DNA from: Hormiphora californensis
Lineage: Eukaryota; Ctenophora; Tentaculata; Cydippida; Pleurobrachiidae
Length of the DNA: 64,000 nucleotides
Assembly (NCBI GenBank): GCA_020137815.1
Contig: CM035359.1
Location: 4,498,032-4,562,031, forward strand
Direction of reading: 5' to 3'
In this document: positions 10,892 to 21,485 of the stretch, piece by piece
How the letters are laid out: each line of letters begins with the position of its first letter
Numbering within the stretch: the stretch's first letter is position 1
Made by a program: the position numbers and the translations under genes
Notes under the pieces: generated by a model
Databases searched by the model: none
What the model was told of the DNA's origin: nothing
The model's input: only the letters and a program-made list of their open reading frames with translations

Positions 10892-13010
10892 CCTTCTCCC
10901 CCCCTTTTTTCCCCCCAAAAAACCCCCACCCAGAATCCCCCCCCAAATTTTAAAATTTTCCCTTTTTCCCAAAACCTAAAAATTTTTAAAAAAGGGGAAA
11001 ACCCGGGTTGTAACCAAAAAGCCGGGAAAAAAAATCCCAAAAAGAAAAGGGAAAGGGGGGGAAAAAAAAAAAAAAAAGAAAATTAGAGCAAAAAATTTAA
11101 AAAAAAAAAAAAATTAAGGGGGGGATTAAAAAATAAAAACAAAAAGGGGGGCCCCAAAAATTTTAAACCCCTTTTCCCCCCTCCCTTGCCCCCCCCCCCC
11201 CCCCTTTTCCCTTTTTTTTTTCAAAAACCCCGGGGCCCCAAACCTTTTCCCCGGGGGGGGGTTTTCCGGGGCCATTAAATTTTTTTTTTTAAAAAAAAAC
11301 CCCCGGGGAAAAAATTAAATTTTTTGAAAAAAATAATCCCCCGGAAAAGGGGGAAAAAAATTTCCATTTTTGGGATTTTTCCCCCCCCCACCCGGGGGGA
11401 AAAATTCTTGGGAAAAGGGGTTTTTAAAAACCCTTTTTTCCTAAATTTTTTTCCCTCCCCCCCCTTTTTTGGGGGTTTTCCCAAATTTTTTTTATTTAAA
11501 AGGCCCAAAATTTAAAAAAAATTTGAATTTTTACCATTTCAAACAAACCCTCTCTTTCCCTTCTTCGCTCTCCCCTTCCCTTTTCCTTCCCCTTCCCCCC
11601 TTCCCCCAACGAAATTTGGATCTTTTCCTAAAAGACCCTTCACAACATCCCCCTTTAATTTTAAAAAGAAAAAGGGAAACCCGAAATAAGGAAAACCGGA
11701 GAGATGGCCCCTATCTAAGCAAGAAGAGGTTGACCTCTCAACCCAATCGGTTTTCTTATGACTAGCTTAACCAAATAAATAATAAAATTACCTTTAAAAA
11801 CTTTTCACTTTTTCTTTAATTTATCTTTGGACCTCTAACCCAACCCAAACCAATTTAAAACCATAACCAAAACCTTTCCAAAATTTCAACCACACCCCAA
11901 AACCCCCCAAAAATTCCAAATTTGGGGACTAAAATTCCGGGGTTGGGGGGGGGGTTTGGGTACGGGGAATGGGAAACAAAAAATCATTTGGGGGGAAAAA
12001 AATTTGCAATATTAATTTTTCCCCCCCCCGGTCCCCTTTAAGGGGAGAATTAACTACGCCACCTCACTATAGCTTGTTTTCTGGAAAAGCTAAACTGTCC
12101 TTCCTAAGCCACTTACCGTTATCCCTCCGTTCGTTGAGGGGTCTACGGGGCCTGCTCCGGTGGCTCGCCAGTATTTGCTTGATATCACGAGACTCGGACC
12201 TAATATATTGAGAGAATAATTAGTAATTAATTAGGCCATTAATAGTACAGAGCAAAAAAATTATCAAGTTCATAACAAACAATTAAAAAAAGAAAAAATA
12301 AAAATGGTGGTTATTGAGCAAACTTGTTGGAGGAGAAAAAGGAAGTTGTGGTTATTTGGGGTTTGTCTTTTGGGGTTTGGGGGAAGGAAAAGGGAAGTCG
12401 GAAAGAAGGGGGGGAAAAAATTTGCGGGGCCCCCCCCTGTATCTGCCCGGCCCTTTTGCCCCGGTCCCCCCCTTCAAGAAAGGGTAAGAGGGGGAGGAAA
12501 ATAACTGAATATCAACTCCAACATTTTTGTTAAAGATCATTGACCCAAGTGTTAAATTAAATCCATAATTTGGGAATAATTTGGTCAAAACGAAAGTTTT
12601 TTTTCCCAAAAAATAAAATTTTTAATCCCGTTAAAAGTATTGAAAGCAGTATTCCCAGCAAAAATAGTTTTGGGGCATTAAACTTCACCCACTTTTTTGG
12701 GGGTTATCTAAATCGGGCTAGTAAGCCCGCGGACCCGAAATTTACCGACCAATGGTCCCCCAGGATCCCATTAATCGGGGCCGCAATTTTACTTTCTATC
12801 CTGTGCCAGGTTCTTCAGTTTAAAATGTTTTTAATAGCAAGTAGGGGGCTTTTCCCCCCTTTTGGGGTTTTTGTATTTTCAATCTGTACCTGAACCCTTA
12901 CTTCAAGAAATAATAAAAGGGGTTTGGGGTAAAAAAATTTAAAAAAAAAATTTTTTAGATTAATTTTAAACCCCCCAAAAACCCGGGGGGCAAATTCTAC
13001 ACAAAATTAT
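10430..13010. other. Homopolymer-inflated, possibly poor-quality sequence
   Basis: Successive runs of C, T, A and G, often 4-20 long, dominate 10590-11530. They recur at 11880-12010, 12340-12490 and 12900-12990. Nearly every base seems expanded into a run, unlike flanking DNA. This pattern fits a low-coverage, poorly polished long-read consensus better than biology. Frames within it are not credible. Confidence 0.65.
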
Positions 13011-13146
13011 CACACGCAGTGGAACAAGAAAAATATAAAAATGGATGGGTTATTGATTCAACTTGCTCTTTCGCGATTAGCTAAAGTAAGAGGGATTATT
13101 GGGATGGTTATGGGGGGAAAAAAACAAAATTGTCTTTTCCCTTTTA

Positions 13147-13400
13147 TTCTCTCTCTCTCTCTCTCTTCCTCTTTCTCTCTCTCTCTCTCTCTCTCCTATC
13201 TCCATCTCTCCCCCTTCCCCCCCCCCCCCCCCCCCCCGCTTTCTCTCTCTCCTCCTCATCTCTCTCTCTCTCTTCTCTCTCTCTCTCGCTCCTGTATCTC
13301 TCGCTCTCTCTCTCTCTCTCTCTCTTTTCTCGCTCTCTCTCGCTCTCTCTCTCTCCTCTCTCTATCTGTCTCATCTCTCTATCTATATCTCCTCCCTAGC
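13147..13400. repeat. (CT)n microsatellite with an embedded C-run
   Basis: CT dinucleotides interrupted by about 20 consecutive C residues near 13218-13237. Confidence 0.95.
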
Positions 13401-13689
13401 ACGCATCATCCCCCCTTTGCACCATACTATTCTTCTGCTGCTTACACAACGAACTCATTGACCAAAGTGATAAATATGAAAATCGACAGTCAGACGTTGG
13501 TATCCATAATTTGGTGACCAAAAACGGTTTGTTTCACAGAATAAATGCAATTTGTATCCCCGTTATTACTTGTCACTTGATAATCGCCAGTATTCCCAAG
13601 CAAAATGATAGTTTGGGGACAGTTAACCAGCAAAACGATAGTTTGTCATTTGTACTCAGACAGCTAACGCGACGCTAGTAGCACAGCCG

Positions 13690-13790
13690 GACTCCCCGGC
13701 CGATTTACCGGGGGGGGGTGACAAAAATGGCCTGTGGTCGTGTTGGCGGTGGCCCCGAGGATCCCAGTAAATCGGGGTCCGACAATTATA
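13690..13790. mobile_element. Degraded pogo-like MITE remnant
   Basis: The right end TAAATCGGGGTCCGAC is recognisable. The left end survives only as GACTCCCCGGCCGATTTACCG. No target duplication remains. Confidence 0.6.
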
Positions 13791-13840
13791 CTGGTTACTT
13801 CAGTGCCAGTGTTTTCAGTCACTAAGATGTAGTTATTTAC

Positions 13841-15025
13841 CTAGCAGGAGGTGGAGGGGGCTGTTCTTCAGTCGTGGGGTGGGCTGTTTTTAGGATATCA
13901 TCAAGTCGTGTAGCCTTGATACCCGTCTCACTCTCTAGAGGGAGATATATATGGGATTACGGGATAATTATTAGATTTAATTAATCTGCCACCTACAAAT
14001 CTTGTGTTCTTATTTTATTCATGTTTTTAGGGTTTTTAGTAGGGTTTCGAGTCTTAGTCTTTGAAGCCTCCCTCTTTGAAACTTTCAAAAGAGTGTTGCA
14101 CCAGCTGTTATTATCTTCTTCCTCGTGGAGAGTTCATCCTGGATCGATGTAATATGATCACACCACTCTCTTCTCTGATTGGTCGCCAAACAAGTCACGT
14201 GATTCAGGATCGCGCTCTGATTGGTCCAGCTCGATCACGTGATATGAGAGAAGGCCTGTAATTGGTTGGATGAAGCTCTCTTTGCGCCAGATGGCTTTAC
14301 GAAATAGGAGACCGAGATGGATGTTAGCCAGAGAAAAGAGGAATGCAAAAAAGAGAAACTCATCTCTGATGTGGTATAGAGTTCAGCTCTATGCAATGAA
14401 CTTTGCAGTGAGGAATACCCGGAAATATACCAGTTGCCTTGCTCGACCCTGTTTCACCGCCCCTGGTATAATGATAACATATCAAGATATCAAGATATCA
14501 AGATACCAGCTGTGTACCAGAATACCAAACGGAAAACGAATCAAATGGCGTAACCATTTGAATCGTTTCCCCTTGTTATTCGCTCTTGGGTAACCAGTTG
14601 AGCACTCTCGGTGGGAGGCGTCTTCTACGTGTACCAGAACAAAATATATTTCTCTTAATATATTTCTCAATCAGATGATAAAATAAATTTCTTAAACCAG
14701 GCAGCTTTCTCTAATGTCAAGCTGTAACTGGGATTGTGCCAAGTTCTCTCATTTTACACAGCAGCACAACCTCACTACTCCAACTAAAACAGCAGCAGTT
14801 CAAGAGATATAGAGTAAACCCTAGACCTAAGACCCCTGTCTGGCGCCGCGGACCCCCATCTAAGTGTCAAATCGGGGTCCCCGACAGACAGCTATATATA
14901 TAGACCCACTGATCCCCACCTGATCCCAACCTGATCCCACTATAACACTAACCTGCAGCTGCATTTTTTCGAGCGGCGGCACGTTCCCTGGACCGGGCTC
15001 GCCAATCCTTCCTCTCGCCAATCAT
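13841..15025 (-). CDS. Partial gene of unknown function (two exons)
   Basis: Exon A is 15025-14953: it opens with ATG, encodes a basic stretch containing RKDWRARSRERAAARKN and ends at a GTTAGT donor in phase 1. Exon B is 13934-13841: it starts after CTCCCTCTAG with two bases, so the phases match, and reads SETGIKATRLDDILKTAHP, then TTEEQPPPPPA to a GTAAAT donor in phase 2. The first part looks like a charged helix and the end is proline-rich, as in nuclear or RNA-associated proteins, but no family is recognised. Downstream exons were not found; they could lie in or beyond the homopolymer tract. The initiator is uncertain and exon A could be internal. Confidence 0.5.
14171..14270. promoter_or_regulatory. 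Repeated CCAAT and CACGTG boxes
   Basis: Two units of CTCTGATTGG followed by a TCACGTGAT E-box, then a third ATTGG. Inverted CCAAT (NF-Y) plus CACGTG E-box pairs are typical of animal promoters or enhancers. No initiating exon could be tied to it, and it may be a relic of a MITE that carries the same motif pair. Confidence 0.4.
14836..14891. mobile_element. GGCGCC-type MITE copy (short)
   Basis: Starts CTGTCTGGCGCCGCGGACC and ends GACAGACAG. The ends are imperfectly inverted around CCATCTAAGTG...CAAATCGGGG. Members of this 50-85-bp family recur at 26301, 29605, 35732 and 46241. Confidence 0.65.
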
Positions 15026-15457
15026 AAATATATTGCGCTAGAAACAAATTAATTGGGTTATATTTGTAACAAAACAAATTAACTGTGTTAGATTTGTAAC
15101 AAAACAAGGCTAAACTAATCAGTTGTTCGAGTGTGAGGAAAGAGAGCATTGAAAATAGACACATATATTTGTGATATACCCAAGTTTACGTTGTTTTACG
15201 AGTAGTAAAGCAAAGAATTTAAGGGATATCATTGGATTGGCGTCTCGTGTCCACAATATGAACAGTGCAAAAGCAGTGTGGGTGAGAAATCGAGAATGGA
15301 AGTGAGTGAAGGTGGGATAAGAGGGAGAGGAGGAGAGGAGAGAGAGAAGAGAGAGAGAGAGAGAGCGCAGGATAAAGAGAGAAGAAGCATAGCGTGCCAG
15401 CGAGCAAGCGCTAGCAACTTCCTTCTCTCTCTCTCTCTCTATCTATTCTCTTCTCTT

Positions 15458-15500
<43 letters not shown>

Positions 15501-15699
15501 GGAAATTATATGTTAAAGCAGGGATGTAGAATTGGGAGACAGATTAGGACAATGGCACAAGAGCTCTCTTTGTATCTTACAGAACAAGGCCAAGGGAAGA
15601 GGCTGCTATGAAATGGAAAACAAGGATGACAATAACACGTTGCCAACGACTGTGAAGAAGGCTCTATTCAGAGATTCAACAAAATTTGATCAGAACTGA
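15026..15699. other. Intergenic DNA with GA/CT tracts
   Basis: GA-rich 15290-15390 and CT-rich 15425-15500. No supported exon. Confidence 0.5.
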
Positions 15700-15965
15700 A
15701 TATTGCTATGGTAACCATGTAGACCTATTCAACATGTTGCTATGGTAACCATGTAGAACTATTCAACACGTTGCTATGGTAACCATGTAGACCTATTCAA
15801 CATGTTGCTATGGCAACCATGTAGACCTATTCAACATGTTGCTATGGTAACCATGTAGACCTATTCAACATGTTGCTATGGTAACCATGTAGACCTATTC
15901 AACATGTTGCTATGGTAACCATGTAGACCTATTCAACATGTTGCTATGGTAACCATGTAAGCCTA
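15700..15965. repeat. Minisatellite of RFX-type X-box palindromes, about 36-bp unit, 8 copies
   Basis: Each unit contains GTTGCTATGGTAACCATG followed by TAGACCTATTCAACA; one copy reads GGCAACC. GTTGCTATGGTAAC fits the X-box consensus bound by RFX factors (GTNRCC-like half-sites). The copies are nearly identical. Confidence 0.92.
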
Positions 15966-16984
15966 TAATTCAACACATCTAAACACGAGCTACACAGCAC
16001 TCTGAGCTGGCAGTCAACAATTAACTAATCATTCAGTGCCAGGTGGTTATATGGAATCTGATACATACAGAGTGGTGTAGCTAGCAAACTGCAAAAGTCA
16101 AAACATCTGGAGTTCTGTTATAGCGTGTGTGTGACGTAGTTCAAACCAAAACATTTTGAAATAGAACCACGGCCAGCTTCCTTTCTACAGCGCGTGACGT
16201 AGACTAGAGAGAGAAGATAAGAAAATAATATTCCACAGTTTGACAAGGGGAAGGTTTTGGTACTCATGGGGTAAGGGGTTCTCCATTTTCTAAAAAGCGC
16301 AAGGATTACGCAAGGATTACACAAGGAAAACGCAAGGTATACGCAAGGATTACGCAAGGATTAAGGTTTTATGGGGTTTTAGGATACATACCACCCGATA
16401 CAATAACATGAATAATGTGAATAAGGGAGTTGATAATTAAATAAATGGTCTACGAATATGTTAACATAATTTGGCGTCAGTAAGTCAGTAATTCTGAGGC
16501 ATTGAATGATAAACGTGTTGGATTGTTGGAACACACACTATACCTACATATTGGGCAATAAAGGTGACAAATGTATTGTTTCACATGCTGAAATTTTCCT
16601 CTCGATCTGTCTCTCTCTCTCTCACTTCTAGCTCGCTCCCCCTCTCGGTCTCAGTCAAGTTATACTCATAAGATGTCAAATGATAGCTGGCCCGGTCTCC
16701 TAACAACTCTATTTATTTTATCATAATTCGTTTTATATTCGATTCTAAGCTGATACGTTTCCATCCCGCCGGCCCGAGAAGTGAGAACTACAGTCAATGT
16801 CAACATTCCAAAATGTTTGTGAAAGGAGCGAGTTTGATGTTTAACAAATTGAATCATATCATCGTCAGCTGAATATGTTCACAAGCATTTTAGGGCGGGT
16901 TCACAAGGGGAAACTCCCCAGAAACTGTAGAATTATGTTTTCATGGCCTCGAATGTATACCCGAATTTAGAACTTGTAGTTTCA
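15966..16984. other. Intergenic DNA with a short ACGCAAGGATT repeat
   Basis: 16290-16355 has irregular repeats of CGCAAGGATTA. No supported gene. Confidence 0.5.
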
Positions 16985-17445
16985 AAACCAAATCAGTCCT
17001 ATTCCCACCAAATCAGTTCAATTCCCGCCAAATCAGTTCAATTCACACCAAATCAGTTCAATTCCCACCAAATCAGTTCAATTCCCACCAAATCAGTTCA
17101 ATTCACACCAAATAAGTTCAATTCCCACCAAATCAGTTCAATTCCCACCAAATCAGTTCAATTCCCACCAAATCAGTTATATTCCCACCAAACCAGTTCA
17201 ATTCCCACCAAATCAGTTCAATTCCCACCAAATCAGTTCAATTCCCACCAAATCAGTTAAGTTCCCACCAAATCAGTTCAATTCCCACCAAATCAGTTCA
17301 ATTCCCACCAAATCAGTTCAATTCCCACCAAATCAGTTCAATTCCCACCAAATCAGTTCAATTCCCACCAAATCAGTTCAATTCCCACCAAATCAGTTCA
17401 ATTCCCACCAAATCAGTTCAATTCACACCAAATCAGTTGTATTCC
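16985..17445. repeat. Minisatellite, 20-bp unit, about 23 copies
   Basis: Head-to-tail AATCAGTTCAATTCCCACCA with scattered substitutions. There are no unique spacers, so it is not a CRISPR array. The open frame through it is a repeat artefact. Confidence 0.95.
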
Positions 17446-18740
17446 CTTATTTCTCACCATGGGAGAAACAAATAAGCTTCTAACAAGCTGCAATGTAGCA
17501 ACATACACACTACCAGTGAGGGGCATACCAAAATATGTGTTAGTAAGGAGGAAATATCGCAGTAGTGACAACACTGTGACACAGAGCAGAGAGCTGCTTC
17601 CGTTCTCTCTCTCCCTATCTCTCTCTCTCTCTCTCCTTCTCTCTCTCTCACTCACTCTCTCTCCCATTCATCTCAGAGGAAGCACAATGTAAACAAACGC
17701 ATTCCGAGGATACATTTTCACTTAAAATGATAATGTTCCTACCGACTCAAGTCTCAAATTTTAGACCTTCTGATTCTAAAATCGCAATGGAGTTTATTCT
17801 AAAATAAATATATTATGGAAATTAAGGCATAAAACTCAGAACGATACTAACCATCCAATTGTGCAGCCAAATTTTGGGTATTAGCCAATATATTTGGTAT
17901 ATTAGGTATGCAGTATATTATGTGATAGGTTATTTCAGTTCTTCAGAACAACTCGGAAGAGGTCGGGGGAATTATAAATTGTAAAGTAAACATAGGTATC
18001 CAAGTGTGGGCATATATAGTGAGAGAGACACAGTGAGAGAGACAGGGAGAAACATAGTCAGAGAGATAGATAGAGAGAAACAGCTAGAAACTACTAGAAA
18101 GATGTGTGATAGAACATCTCAAAGCTCCAGTATATTCAAGAGAATCTTGTGCATTATGCATCGATTTCCATCCTATTAGATGAACGTTTGACAAAATTAT
18201 TGTAATCCTATATTTTGGTCATTGCATGGGGAAATTATCGATCGCATTTCTAGCTCTCGCCTGTTATAAAGGAGGGTTGGAGCAAATTACAATTGGGAGA
18301 AGTAATAGATAAATAGAGAAAGTTACAAGGGGGGGATTGGGAGAAGTTTAATAGATAAATAGAGACAGCACCGGCCACCGTGGGAACGATTTACTTAACC
18401 CTCTTTCTGTCTACTCCACACAAATGTAAAAGATGGTTAGAACATAACAAGGATACAAACTTCTACATCTAGCTAGTTAGAACAATGACCGATTATGTAC
18501 ATACGGTTTACTACCCGCTAACAATGACCTCTATAACAGATCCAGAGGGAACTCACGATGAAAAACAAGAGAAAGGAAGGAAACAATATATCAAACATTA
18601 GGACTCAGGATAAAAAGGGATACCTATATGGAGAGACAAGTTTCGCTACCATCACAATTCTACTAAATTCCAATTCGACACTTTGTGAGCATGCATCAAT
18701 CATGGAAAATGTCTCAATTCTCGGTGCCAGAAGATGTTGG

Positions 18741-18801
<61 letters not shown>

Positions 18802-20759
18802 GGGGAGAGAGAGAGAGAGAGAAGCCGAGTGAAATGTCGAGCAAATAGGACTCTCAGCCAGAGCAAGTAAGCTTACACAAGACACGGCACTTATCTCTTA
18901 TAATAGTGACAGCTGCTACAGCACTGCTGACTGCTAGTACTGACTTGAATATAAGTCGAGCGTTATTCTTTTAGTTAAAGTAACAAACTCTCCCTGCTAC
19001 ATGGTTAGATTAGTTTTGGAACACAATAAATAGAACTAAATAATACCACGCACTCAGCCTAGGCAGGTCCGTGTGAACTGTGATCCCCTATATCGACTAA
19101 CTTTCGAGTTTCTACAGTTGTTTCAAGGAAGTTGGTGCCTTGCTCGACCCTGTTTCACCGCACCCCACACGGGAAACAAATTTAAATGAGGGTTAGAACA
19201 TAACAAGGAAGTTGCGTGGGAGAGACCGATTAAGACAAGTATATGACTGAGAAATACTCTTTATTTGTGTTCATGAAATATGAATATATCCAGGAACGGA
19301 ATGCAGCTCAAACCGAAGTAAAGAGAACCTACACACAGCAGGGATCAGATGTGGCTAGAAAGAGGAGCCGGCCTGGAGTGAGAGAGAGAGGGAGAGAGAG
19401 AATCTTGGTGAGCATCTGATAGATGTAAAGGGAAGAGAGAAAGGATTGCGATGTGCTCTCTCTCTCCTTGTGCGACCTCTAAATTCCCATCTCAGGTTTC
19501 ACGGTCCAGGTAGCTCCCTAATCACATTTGGAATGGGATGGAGGAGAGAGAAATGATATGAAGGATAGAGCTTGAGAATGAGATGAAGGAGAGAGGGAGA
19601 GAGAGATACTCGGAAAGAGTGAGTGAGAGAGAGAGACTAGGATTGAATGATGGACACAATATGGAAGGGGAAGAATGATCCCGGGGAGGTTTGGAGATTG
19701 ATGAAGCAGCACAGTGGGAGAAAAAGAGAGAGAGAGAGAGTGTGTTGAGGAATGAGATTTCTATTCACTCTCTAGGGTTGAGGGAGTCTGAGTGCTGGTA
19801 ATTGGGTGCTAATACGAAGTGGCAAATTGTGTAGGCCCCTGGGTACCGATAACAACAAATTCTTTTGTGGTCCACAAAGTCATTTTATTTATAAAATGAT
19901 GCGCTCAGTGCTCTTTGAGGATTCGGTATAGATCAATAAATATTCACAGATCAGTCAGGGCTTGGAAGTAAAAACTGGAGATATTATCTTAATGGTTTTG
20001 GAGGCCTGGTGTCCAGATGCATCCATTATGTGACAAGTCATGTAACACCCTTAGTTGAGATGGGCTGTAACTGGTAAAAACATGCTTGTCAAGGGCCGTT
20101 TGGAAATTGGAATTGGGAACTAATTCGCTATTCACTGTATGGAAAACTTTATGTATCCTCAGCAGTCAACATCATAATGATTAAAAAGAGACCTGTCACC
20201 TGCCAGTCAGGCTGTATGTCATCCTGAACTAACAACAATGTTTTACTTTGGGCGACTTTCCACGATATTTCCAGACGAGGGAGGCATAAGAAGATTTTTG
20301 GATGTACTGCATGAGGTGGGACATGGGACTCAGGGAAACTTCCGAAATGGTACCGTGACTGCTGATCGTGTGCCGCAGGCCGCTACAGGCTAAAACAGTC
20401 TACAGCTGATGACTGATCACATCGCGTGCGATGTCTCAATTCTCAAATGTGAAGAAAGTACACAATCTGCGAATGCGTAAAGGTTTCTTAACTTTTCTTC
20501 TGGTATTATTTCATGGGAGTCAGGAGTGTGTGACCTTACGGGAATGACCCGAGAGTGACCCGGGCCGGGACCGGGGACTATGAAGAAATATTCTGGTTTA
20601 AGAGGGGCATCGATCATAATTGGAGAAATTTAATGCTCCCATAAGGATTCATTGATGAATTTTAACTAATGAAGCATCAGAAGCCATAGCTGGAAGCGAA
20701 AGAAAGAACGGAACGACGAAAACAGGAACCGGGGCGGACGAGATTAGTTGAAAATTTCA
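17446..20759. other. Gene-poor DNA with GA/CT microsatellites
   Basis: No splice-bounded genes recognised. CT-rich 17605-17665; (GA)n 18740-18825; GA-rich 19375-19440 and 19540-19740. A short dispersed element is annotated separately. Confidence 0.5.
19137..19200. repeat. Short dispersed element (GGTTAGAACATAACAA motif), fullest copy
   Basis: Starts TGCCTTGCTCGACCCTGTTTC and ends GGGTTAGAACATAACAA, about 64 bp. Parts of this module recur at about 14436, 18431, 24338, 35705, 35908, 44470, 44540, 50827 and 63367 on both strands. Class unknown; it may be the end of a SINE or MITE. Confidence 0.55.
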
Positions 20760-21287
20760 GGAAAACGTTAAAATCTGGGTGCCTTTCATTGCTAACAATT
20801 CGTAGTTTTGGCGCGCGCGACGGGTTAGGGCTATCCGTTAGGGTCTGGTTAGGGTTTGGTTTGGGGTTACCGGTTAGGGCTATCGATTCTCTAACTGATA
20901 CCGTTTAGTTTACACAAATCGGCCATGTGGTTCCATGGCTATAGCCGTTTGAAAAAAGTCGGTCTAAGTATACTCTTTTGGCAGCGCGCACCTGTAAACA
21001 GGCTGCAAGGCACCGGGCGCGATTATAATCTGGGTGCCTTGCAGCGTGTTTACAGGTGCGCGCTGCCAAAAGAGTACACTTAGACCGACTTTTTTCAAAC
21101 GGCTATAGCCACGCAACCACATGGCCAATTTGAGTAAACTAAACGGTAACTGATAGAGAATCGATAGCCCTAACCGATAACCCCAAACCAAACCCTAACC
21201 AGACCCTAACGGATAGCCCTAACCCGTCGCGCGCGCCAAAACTACGAATTGTTAGCAATGAAAGGCACCCAGATTTTAACGTTTTCC
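20760..21287. mobile_element. Foldback element with about 255-bp arms
   Basis: Arms 20760-21014 and 21031-21287 are near-perfect inverted copies separated by 16 bp. The ends are GGAAAACGTTAAAATCTGGG and its complement. Each arm contains degenerate TTAGGG/CCCTAA words and GGCGCGCGCGACGGGTTAGGG. No coding capacity and no clear target duplication. It lies just 3' of the TSP1 stop codon. Confidence 0.85.
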
Positions 21288-21485
21288 GAACCGGAACGAA
21301 TTTTTTTTTTTCAAAGTTGAAATTTTCAGCAGGCGGCGCGGCAAGTTTTTCTAATGCGCGGCTTTTGCAACGCGCAAATAGTAAGCCGCGCGTACAAAAT
21401 TCAAGATGAGCGTTTTCGTTTGTAATTTTCACGAACAAATTAAAAATGAACATAACATAACCACATTCCCTTACATCAACAAAAA

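Noticed and set aside
10460-11040. Long open frames of 170-208 codons
   Set aside because: They translate homopolymer runs (Lys, Pro, Phe, Gly) in a tract of doubtful quality.
16985-17445. Regular short repeats resembling a CRISPR array
   Set aside because: The 20-bp units are directly contiguous with no unique spacers, and the genome is eukaryotic. It is a minisatellite.
20815-21235. Interstitial telomere array
   Set aside because: TTAGGG and CCCTAA words are scattered and degenerate within the arms of a foldback element, not in tandem.
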